A stretch of 5,040 nt of DNA. It comes from DAOVDI01 sp965373045 (lineage in GTDB: Bacteria; Acidobacteriota; Aminicenantia; Aminicenantales; Aminicenantaceae). The DNA lies in contig CBDVEQ010000192.1 of the NCBI GenBank assembly GCA_965373045.1, positions 1 to 5,040 on the forward strand. Reading direction: 5' to 3'. Below the pieces are notes generated by a model that was not told the origin of the DNA, ran no database searches, and saw only the letters and a list, made by a program, of their open reading frames with translations. Positions 1-4,907 of the stretch are shown here, in pieces; positions within the stretch are counted from its first letter, which is position 1; each line of letters begins with the position of its first letter. The position numbers and the translations under genes were made by a program.

Positions 1-123
1 GGGCGGATGGGGAGCCCCTTCGCCGCACCACCCCTCCTTCCCTTTAGCCTTGCTTGATGTTCAGCTTCACCAACGAGAAACGCGAGAATGGATTAACGCG
101 GGAAATGCTATTTAAATTAAAGG

Positions 124-326
124 ACTTTGGGCTAAACTGCTTTTAGCTTTAGGCTCTTCTCTTATCCTGGATTCCCGTTTACACGGGAATGACGTAAATT
201 ATATGACTTTTGGCTAAGTTGCCCTTGGCCTCTTTTTCTGTTCTGGCTTGCTTTCACCCTTTCTTGCTTTTCTCGCAGGCGTTAGCCGCCTTTGGGCTTA
301 GTTGCCTTTGGCCTTTGGTCTCTTCT
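124..326. repeat. Three imperfect copies of a ~35-40 bp pyrimidine-rich repeat
   Basis: Copies lie at about 124-163, 206-238 and 289-326. They share the pattern CTTTgGGCTaAgtTGCctTtgGCc followed by a T/C-rich end containing TCTTCT or TCTTTTT. The copies are degenerate, especially the first. They are spaced about 82 bases apart, start to start, and the hairpin at 171-190 sits between the first two. This suggests decayed tandem or dispersed repeat sequence rather than coding DNA. Function unknown. Confidence 0.5.
171..190. repeat. dRS3-like ATTCCC-N8-GGGAAT hairpin repeat
   Basis: ATTCCCGT and ACGGGAAT are perfect 8-base inverted arms around the loop TTAC. They are preceded by CTGG and followed by GACG. 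The ATTCCC-N8-GGGAAT layout is that of the dispersed dRS3-type repeats known from Neisseria, and similar units are scattered through many other Gram-negative genomes. No T-run follows on either strand, so I read it as a dispersed repeat rather than an intrinsic terminator. Confidence 0.6.
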
Positions 327-395
327 TGAACCCTTGACCCCTCGAATCCTTGAACCCTATCTTCTTTTCACTTGAATCCTTGAATCCTCGAACCC
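326..395. repeat. Two runs of TTGAAYCC-type octamers
   Basis: Four octamers run head to tail at 326-357 (TTGAACCC, TTGACCCC, TCGAATCC, TTGAACCC). After a 14-base interruption, three more follow at 372-395 (TTGAATCC, TTGAATCC, TCGAACCC). The consensus is T(T/C)GAA(T/C)CC, read as GG(A/G)TTC(A/G)A on the other strand. The register is exact within each run, so this is a true short tandem repeat with point variation. It ends 11 bases beyond the stop codon of the small membrane gene. Confidence 0.75.
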
Positions 396-406
396 TTTTC
401 ATCAAC

Positions 407-601
407 TTATTTAAATAGCATTTTATAGAGCCAAAAAAGGAATACACCAACATAGGTCATAAGCAGTACCCAGGCAAATATTGTAAGCGTAAGATCTATG
501 CGTTTAAGGAACGGAAATTTATTCTGCAGTCTCTTCTTATTGAGAGCAGAAAGCAAATAAAACACCCCGATAAGTGCAAGGATAAACAGCCACCGTTTCA
601 T
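407..601 (-). CDS. Small two-helix membrane protein, hypothetical
   Basis: This frame encodes 64 residues from an ATG to a TAA. I do not recognise a family. Two hydrophobic stretches, about residues 4-20 and 37-59, would each span a membrane. They are joined by a basic loop (K22, K23, R24, K28, K33, R34), so by the positive-inside rule the loop should face the cytoplasm. A weak purine-rich ribosome-binding stretch (GAAAG) precedes the ATG. It lies 80 bases downstream of the alcohol dehydrogenase on the same strand and could be the last gene of that operon, or be driven by the weak promoter candidate at 611-639. The strong alternation of hydrophobic and basic segments argues for a real gene, but short frames of this size can occur by chance and no motif confirms it. 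Confidence 0.6.
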   Translation of the reverse strand: MKRWLFILALIGVFYLLSALNKKRLQNKFPFLKRIDLTLTIFAWVLLMTYVGVFLFWLYKMLFK

Positions 602-610
602 TTTCTTTCG

Positions 611-639
611 TTTATCTCAAACTCAACACCAAAGGTCAA
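611..639 (-). promoter_or_regulatory. Weak candidate sigma-70 promoter for the small membrane gene
   Basis: On the minus strand TTGACC (634-639, five of six matches to the -35 consensus) is followed after 17 bases by GATAAA (611-616, four of six to the -10). The -10 ends only 9 bases before the ATG at 601, so the leader would be nearly absent. That weakens the call, and cotranscription with the upstream genes is equally possible. Confidence 0.2.
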
Positions 640-681
640 GGGCCGGAGGAAAAGAAATAAAGCCGATCGTTCCCCCCAATT

Positions 682-1686
682 TCAGCGGGTAATATTAAGG
701 ACAGCAGCACCGTCGATCTTGCTGTCTTTGAGGAGCTTTAAGACATGATTGGCTTCCTCCAGAGGAAAGGTCTGCGTGGTCGTCCGAATGGGGATCTCCA
801 CAGCAATCTTCAAAAGCTCTTCACCGTCCCGCCGGGTGGCATTGGCCACACTTCTCAGCGTTCGCTCGTAATAGAGATACTTCTCATAATCCAACTCAGG
901 AACAGGGGACATGTAGACCCCGGCCAGAGCCTGAGTACCTCCTTTGTCCAGAAGACGCATCCCTTCCGGCACAGTCGGACCAGCCGGTGTAAAATTGACG
1001 ATACTGTCCAGTTTGACCGGAGGGATATCATTGAGTGAACCGACCCAGACAGCTCCCAGGTTTTGCGCAAGGGTCAGGTGCTCTTCAGTGCGGGAAAAAA
1101 CATAAACTTCACACCCCCAGTAAAGAGCGATCTGGATTGAGATATGCGCTGATGCTCCAAATCCGATAAGGCCCAACCGCTGTCCAGGATTGATCCCGCT
1201 TATCCGAAGAGCTCTGTATCCGATAATACCACCGCAAAGGAGAGGGGCAGCCTCTGTATCTTTGAAACCATCAGGAATTTTATAGGCAAATTTTTCCGGA
1301 ATGACCATGTATTCTGCATAACCCCCATCAGCGCTGTAACCTGTGAACCGGCTGTTCTCACACAGGTTCTCGTTGTTTTTCAGGCAGTATGGGCAGATTT
1401 CATCCGCGGAAAAAAGCCACGCCGCTCCTACCCTATCTCCCTCCCGAAAGCGTGATGCTTGAGCCCCGTTTTTTGCAACACGCCCCACAACCTGATGTCC
1501 GGGAATTATGGGGAGTTTCACTTCGGGAAGTTCTCCTTCAACGGTGTGAAGATCGGTATGGCAGACTCCGCACACATTAATCCGGATGAGGATTTCACCT
1601 TTACCCGGCTCCGGCACAGGAATTTCAACCCATTCCAATGGTTTTTTTTCAATTAGCGCAAAGCGTTTCAACTGCATTGCCTTCAT
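682..1686 (-). CDS. Zinc-dependent alcohol dehydrogenase, MDR superfamily
   Basis: A 334-residue medium-chain dehydrogenase/reductase, full length for the AdhA-like 'zinc-binding alcohol dehydrogenase family' (about 330 residues). Its expected role is NAD(P)-dependent interconversion of alcohols and aldehydes in the cytoplasm. The catalytic zinc ligands are Cys42 (in CGVCHTDLH), His64 (in PGHQ, with Gln where most ADHs have Glu) and Cys151 (in LLCGG). The structural zinc lobe retains Cys98, Cys101 and Cys109, but the first ligand position is Asp95. The Rossmann fold begins near 170 with GFGASAH in place of the usual glycine-rich GLGGLGH, a variant I associate with this subfamily. The ATG overlaps the TAA of the upstream gene (TAATG). 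An AAGGA sequence 12 bases upstream favours this start over Met4. Substrate cannot be told from sequence. Confidence 0.93.
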   Translation of the reverse strand: MKAMQLKRFALIEKKPLEWVEIPVPEPGKGEILIRINVCGVCHTDLHTVEGELPEVKLPIIPGHQVVGRVAKNGAQASRFREGDRVGAAWLFSADEICPYCLKNNENLCENSRFTGYSADGGYAEYMVIPEKFAYKIPDGFKDTEAAPLLCGGIIGYRALRISGINPGQRLGLIGFGASAHISIQIALYWGCEVYVFSRTEEHLTLAQNLGAVWVGSLNDIPPVKLDSIVNFTPAGPTVPEGMRLLDKGGTQALAGVYMSPVPELDYEKYLYYERTLRSVANATRRDGEELLKIAVEIPIRTTTQTFPLEEANHVLKLLKDSKIDGAAVLNITR

Positions 1687-3014
1687 TATTCTTTTTGATC
1701 CTTCTGTTTTTTTATTTTCTGTTTCAGGCGCTCCAGGCGGTACCGGAAGTCGTTCTCGTAATATGCGGAAATACTGAAGGAGGCAACAATCCCCTCTTCA
1801 GCCGTTCTGCGGGCCTCCTCGTAATCCTTTTCTCTATGCTCATAGAACATAGCCAATTCCCGGTAGGAGAAAAGCCCGTCCTGTGTGACCATCTCGATGC
1901 TGCTCATCTCCTTCCAGAGTTTTACAGCCTCGTCCCAATCCTTATTTTTCTTGTGACTGACGGAAAGCCTCCGCTTGACAGACAGCGTCACAACTTCTGA
2001 CGGATTTCCCGCCAGGGCCTTCCGAAAAAAATGCAGGGACTTATCCTTATCCCCAAAGCTTTCCATGATCTTGCCTGCCCCGAAATAATCCATTCCGTCG
2101 GCCGTACAGATATCCATGTCCTCAGATACGATGGAAGCTCCCATGATGATAACACCCAGAAGCGAAAGGATATCCTCGGCATTATGATAGATAATGGGTT
2201 CGACCAGGTCGTAGTTTCCCGTCTGGATGTACTGGAAATAGCGCCCGGGGATCTCGGCTGACGGGATGTCCTCAGTACGGCCGGTCATGACCAGTTCCAG
2301 AGCCAGGTTATAGAGCCGGCAGTTTTCGTATTTATGGCTCCAGAGCCTTCGGGCCGGAAACAGGAAATCCAGATGCGGAAGCCCGTTCAGGGGAAAGGGA
2401 AGGCGATTGATGATAAAACGTGTCTCCAGAAGGGGTATGTCAAAGACTTTCCCGTTATATGTGACGATAGACTGGAAATCCATATCCTTTAGAAACTGTG
2501 TAAGGTCTGTCAGCATCCCCTCTTCTTCGCCAATTTCATTTAAAAAATACTGCATGATCCAGAATTTATCATCCCTGTAATAACCCAGGCCGATGAGAAA
2601 AGGAATGACACCTGTGCCCCCGGAAAGTCCTGTAGTCTCCAGGTCCAGGAACAGAGCGGTGGACAGATCTATGTTCTGGAATTCCGTTTCTTTGCTCAAA
2701 CATGTGAGTATTTCACCAGAAATATCCAGACCGGATCCGACTTTTATCTGCCCGTATCGGGTATCCAGGGAATAGGAATTTTTAATGAATTCAAAGGGTT
2801 CCCGGGATACCGATTCAAATTCAGGCTTTTGACGCTTTTTGGACACCGGGGAAGGGGCTTCTCTCTGCAGGTTGAGGAGCTGCTCGAGTTTTTCTTTTGT
2901 AGACAGTCCTGATTCCCGGTCGATCTTTGACCATGCATCTTTGACTTGTTTGGACCGTGAGCGGATGGATTGTTCTTTTTTCAACCGCTTGAGCTTAACT
3001 CTAATATCAGACAA
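1686..3014 (-). CDS. YprB-like RNase H-fold (DEDDh-type) exonuclease with TPR-like tail
   Basis: A 442-residue protein matching the Bacillus YprB group (RNase_H_2-type, ribonuclease H-like fold). Residues 1-110 are basic and poorly conserved in appearance. Residues 120-295 hold the nuclease core: FLDLETTGLSGG (Asp124, Glu126), YNGKVFDIPLLETRF (Asn187, Asp192), the family-typical FPARRLWSHKYE near 219-230, and HNAEDILSL (His277, Asp281). All acidic residues expected for two-metal catalysis are present, so it should be an active 3'-5' exonuclease on DNA or RNA. The natural substrate of the family is not settled. Residues 309-430 contain about three TPR-like helical pairs, which usually bind proteins, and the C-terminus is lysine-rich. 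The start is TTG, chosen because no in-frame ATG precedes the core and a GGAG sequence lies 10 bases upstream. It begins 5 bases after yjbQ and overlaps the next gene by one base. Confidence 0.88.
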   Translation of the reverse strand: MSDIRVKLKRLKKEQSIRSRSKQVKDAWSKIDRESGLSTKEKLEQLLNLQREAPSPVSKKRQKPEFESVSREPFEFIKNSYSLDTRYGQIKVGSGLDISGEILTCLSKETEFQNIDLSTALFLDLETTGLSGGTGVIPFLIGLGYYRDDKFWIMQYFLNEIGEEEGMLTDLTQFLKDMDFQSIVTYNGKVFDIPLLETRFIINRLPFPLNGLPHLDFLFPARRLWSHKYENCRLYNLALELVMTGRTEDIPSAEIPGRYFQYIQTGNYDLVEPIIYHNAEDILSLLGVIIMGASIVSEDMDICTADGMDYFGAGKIMESFGDKDKSLHFFRKALAGNPSEVVTLSVKRRLSVSHKKNKDWDEAVKLWKEMSSIEMVTQDGLFSYRELAMFYEHREKDYEEARRTAEEGIVASFSISAYYENDFRYRLERLKQKIKKQKDQKE

Positions 3015-3019
3015 CAGAA

Positions 3020-3439
3020 TTATTCTCCCATAAACTGCATAATAATCTGTCTGTTGCGGGAACGATTGTCAAAATCCACAAACACGATCTGCTGCCAGGT
3101 CCCAAGTGTCAACTGCCCCTTTGCAAATGGAACTGTTATCGACGGACCTATCAGGGAGGAACGTACATGGGAAAACCCGTTGCCGTCCCCCCAGCGGGCG
3201 TCATGATGATAGGTGACGTTGCTGGGTGCGATCTTTTCCATCAATTCTTCAAAGTCAGCGACAAGGCCGCTCTCGTATTCAATAGTGGTCAATCCGGCGG
3301 TAGAACCGGGCACAAAAATTGTGACAATCCCATTCTCCAGGCCGTGTTCGGACAATTTCCTGGAAACCTCGGTTGTGATGTCTTTTATATCGCACTGCCC
3401 GCGTGCGGACAGTGTGATAGAATCTGAATAAACTTTCAT
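3020..3439 (-). CDS. yjbQ: YjbQ/UPF0047 family protein (secondary thiamine-phosphate synthase)
   Basis: A 139-residue protein with the whole UPF0047 signature: GSTAGLTTIEYE (45-56), HHDARWGDGNGFSHVRSSL (78-96, with the conserved His, Asp and Trp-Gly-Asp-Gly-Asn cluster), GPSITVPFAKGQLTLGTWQ (98-116), and the closing D-x-D-x3-R-x-R stretch at 122-130. E. coli YjbQ (138 residues) has weak thiamine-phosphate synthase activity, hence the usual product name. Its main physiological role is not established. The frame is open upstream to 3556, but I place the start at the ATG at 3439. It gives the family's normal length, has GGAG 9 bases upstream, and the extra 39 residues show no family similarity and would run into the divergent promoter. 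It is the first gene of the minus-strand operon. Confidence 0.92.
   Translation of the reverse strand: MKVYSDSITLSARGQCDIKDITTEVSRKLSEHGLENGIVTIFVPGSTAGLTTIEYESGLVADFEELMEKIAPSNVTYHHDARWGDGNGFSHVRSSLIGPSITVPFAKGQLTLGTWQQIVFVDFDNRSRNRQIIMQFMGE
3025..3028 (-). promoter_or_regulatory. Ribosome binding site supporting the TTG start of the exonuclease gene
   Basis: GGAG on the minus strand lies inside the last codons of yjbQ (ATG GGA GAA TAA), 10 bases before the TTG at 3014. Because no nearby ATG or GTG is in frame, this site is the main support for the unusual start and suggests that the two genes are translationally coupled. Confidence 0.65.
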
Positions 3440-3448
3440 GTTTTTATA

Positions 3449-3452
3449 CTCC
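3449..3452 (-). promoter_or_regulatory. Ribosome binding site fixing the yjbQ start
   Basis: GGAG on the minus strand sits 9 bases before the ATG at 3439. The next in-frame ATG upstream (3460) has only A/T-rich sequence before it and no purine-rich ribosome site, so the shorter protein is preferred. Confidence 0.7.
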
Positions 3453-3458
3453 AAACTC

Positions 3459-3487
3459 ATATTAAATAAAAACGATGCACTGAGCAA
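3459..3487 (-). promoter_or_regulatory. Weak candidate promoter for the yjbQ operon
   Basis: On the minus strand TTGCTC (3482-3487) is followed after 17 bases by TAATAT (3459-3464). The match is poor (three and four of six), and the predicted transcript start would fall on the yjbQ ribosome site, so the true promoter may be elsewhere in 3440-3603. Confidence 0.2.
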
Positions 3488-3508
3488 GCCTGGATTATTC
3501 ATGCTCTT

Positions 3509-3538
3509 TTGAGATGATCCAAATATATTTGTTATAAT
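3509..3538 (+). promoter_or_regulatory. Sigma-70-type promoter with extended -10, upstream of the sigma-factor operon
   Basis: TTGAGA (3509-3514, five of six to TTGACA) is followed after 18 bases by a perfect TATAAT (3533-3538). TG at 3530-3531 makes an extended -10 (TGnTATAAT). Transcription should begin near 3545, leaving a leader of about 59 bases before the ATG at 3604. The match to the housekeeping consensus implies basal expression by the main sigma factor rather than strict dependence on the ECF factor itself. Confidence 0.7.
3520..3531. promoter_or_regulatory. Perfect 12-base palindrome in the promoter spacer, possible operator
   Basis: CAAATATATTTG is its own reverse complement and lies entirely between the -35 and -10 elements, its last two bases being the TG of the extended -10. 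A dimeric repressor bound here would block the promoter. It is A/T-rich, as promoter spacers often are, so chance is a real alternative, and no regulator gene for it is visible in the window. Confidence 0.3.
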
Positions 3539-3603
3539 TGTCAACGAAACCAACAAACAATACGTTTCTTGCTATGAAGAACAATAAAACACGAGAAAAA
3601 TGT

Positions 3604-4179
3604 ATGAACGAGATATCACTGGTTCAATCAGCGAAACAAGGCAACGCAGAGGCGATCAAAATGCTCTTTGAAGCCAATAAGAAAAACATCTATGCGCTTG
3701 CCTACCAGTATACCAAAAACGTCGAGGACACAGAAGATATCTTCCAGGAAACCTTCATCAAGGCTTTCAATTCCCTCCACACATTCCGCTCCGCTGCGGA
3801 CACAAATTTTTCTGCATGGCTCTACCGTATCGGGGTCAACTGCAGCATCGACTACATTCGAAAAAACAGGAGGCGCAAGGAATTTTCGCCTGAAAACCTG
3901 GACATTCAGAATATGCCGGCTGCAGAAGATACAAATGGCCCTGAACACAGCCACCAGCAGAAAGAGATCCGCGAGAAGACCGACTCTATACTAAAGACCA
4001 TTTCTCCCAGACAGCGTATGGTTTTTATCCTGCGTCATTACCAACAAATGAGTATCAAGGAGATAGCTGAATATCTCAACTGCACGGAAGGGAGTGTCAA
4101 AAAACAGCTCTTCCGCTCTGTCGGGACTTTCAAGAAACGATTCAAACATCTATTAACGGAGCAAAGTTATGGCCTGTAA
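3604..4179 (+). CDS. ECF-family RNA polymerase sigma factor
   Basis: With the start at 3604 the protein has 191 residues, typical for an ECF (group 4) sigma-70 factor. Region 2 covers about 20-92, including DTEDIFQETFIKAF (42-55, core RNA polymerase binding) and FSAWLYRIGVNCSIDYIRKNRRR (69-91, -10 recognition). After a polar linker, region 4 spans about 127-180, with SPRQRMVFILRHYQQMSIKEIAEYL and the helix-turn-helix at 149-172 for -35 recognition. Regions 1 and 3 are absent, as expected. The frame is open from a TTG at 3538, but that codon overlaps the -10 box and precedes the predicted transcript start. ATG 3574 has no ribosome site. ATG 3604 has a weak GAG 8 bases upstream and begins where family similarity begins. 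It overlaps the anti-sigma gene, so the pair should be translated together and regulate each other. Confidence 0.93.
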   Translation: MNEISLVQSAKQGNAEAIKMLFEANKKNIYALAYQYTKNVEDTEDIFQETFIKAFNSLHTFRSAADTNFSAWLYRIGVNCSIDYIRKNRRRKEFSPENLDIQNMPAAEDTNGPEHSHQQKEIREKTDSILKTISPRQRMVFILRHYQQMSIKEIAEYLNCTEGSVKKQLFRSVGTFKKRFKHLLTEQSYGL

Positions 4180-4897
4180 AAAATACAAAAAAGACATGAT
4201 CCTTTATTTATATGACGAGCTTGATGCGGGCCGAAAAGCTGCACTGAAAAACCATATCACTGATTGCGCCGGCTGCCTGCAGGAACTCGAATACACCAAA
4301 AAGGTGTTTGCTGCGCTCGATGACAGCAAGCCTTCATACATACCTGAGGGTAACTGGGAAAAATACTGGAAAATCATCCAGCCCCGCGCATTCATGCAAA
4401 CTTCCGGCAAGCGGACGATCAAGTCAGACAAAAGGGCTTTTTCAGCGTTTCCACGCTGGGGATATGCGGCCGCAGCCCTTATGCTTGTTTTTCTTCTCGG
4501 AATATATGCAGGACGCATCTGGTTTTTCCCGGACTTTCAGGACAACAGCCAGGATGCCCGAACCGGGATCTCATACAAGCTTGCTTTAAACCAACACCTG
4601 GATGAGCTCAAACCCTATGTGCTTGAATACGCCAACTACAGCAGCGAGGAAAACGGCGGTCAATACATCACGGTGGATAAAAAGCTCGTTCAGCATCTGA
4701 TCATTCAGAATATTCTTTTGAAAAAAGCACTGGCCGAAAAGAACCCTTCCGCAGCTCAGCTCCTCGAAGACATCGACCTGATGCTCCAGGAACTGGCCAA
4801 TATAGAAAGCAGTGATGAACGGGCCCCGTCCATGATCAGGGAACTTATTCAAAAAAGAGATATTCTTTTCAAAATGGAAGTTTTACAGAAAATTTAG
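4169..4897 (+). CDS. Membrane-anchored zf-HC2 anti-sigma factor
   Basis: This frame encodes 242 residues and starts inside the last codons of the sigma gene (11-base overlap, GGAG 7 bases upstream at 4158-4161). The N-terminus has the zinc-binding anti-sigma signature H29-x3-C33-x2-C36, with Cys3 as a possible fourth ligand. This part is known to bind and inhibit the partner ECF sigma factor in the cytoplasm. A basic, linker-like stretch (about 50-97) leads to one membrane span at about 98-120. Residues 121-242 would lie outside the cytoplasm and are strongly helical. They contain paired leucine-rich segments (KKLVQHLIIQNILLKKALAE, AQLLEDIDLMLQELANIES) and end in IQKRDILFKMEVLQKI. I recall similar tails on other anti-sigma factors from environmental anaerobes but cannot name a domain. 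The sensed signal is unknown. Confidence 0.88.
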   Translation: MACKKYKKDMILYLYDELDAGRKAALKNHITDCAGCLQELEYTKKVFAALDDSKPSYIPEGNWEKYWKIIQPRAFMQTSGKRTIKSDKRAFSAFPRWGYAAAALMLVFLLGIYAGRIWFFPDFQDNSQDARTGISYKLALNQHLDELKPYVLEYANYSSEENGGQYITVDKKLVQHLIIQNILLKKALAEKNPSAAQLLEDIDLMLQELANIESSDERAPSMIRELIQKRDILFKMEVLQKI

Positions 4898-4907
4898 GAG
4901 AAAAATT

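Larger units (their letters stand above)
1..406. other. Gene-free region with short repeats
   Basis: No reading frame of convincing length or composition is visible on either strand. The first 24 bases form an imperfect GC-rich inverted repeat (2-24) with no T-tract after it, so it is not a clear terminator. The rest holds three imperfect copies of a roughly 35-40 base sequence, one perfect 8-base-arm hairpin, and two runs of octamers, each listed separately. The region lies downstream of the minus-strand gene block, so it may contain that block's 3' end, but I see no canonical intrinsic terminator. Confidence 0.7.

Noticed and set aside
2..24. GC-rich imperfect inverted repeat as a possible intrinsic terminator.
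   Set aside because: The stem has a mismatch and a G-T pair, and no T-tract follows on either strand. The gene it would serve is outside the window.
171..190. The perfect hairpin as a terminator for the minus-strand operon.
   Set aside because: It lies more than 200 bases past the last stop codon and lacks a T-run. Its sequence matches the dispersed ATTCCC-N8-GGGAAT repeat type better.
326..395. The octamer runs as a CRISPR array or a tRNA gene.
   Set aside because: The units are 8 bases without unique spacers. The T-loop-like GGTTCAA lacks any acceptor, D or anticodon arm around it.
1638..2000. A 120-codon plus-strand frame across the exonuclease/dehydrogenase junction.
   Set aside because: It is antisense to two genes with clear family signatures. 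Its hydrophobic start comes from reading the complement of lysine-rich codons.
3539..3544. A perfect TTGACA -35 box on the minus strand in the divergent region.
   Set aside because: No acceptable -10 lies 16-18 bases downstream. TATATT falls at only 11 bases, and the 17-base position reads TGGATC.
3628..3954. A 108-codon frame antisense to the sigma-factor gene.
   Set aside because: It lies wholly within the recognisable sigma-2 and linker coding sequence and its translation shows no domain or coherent composition.
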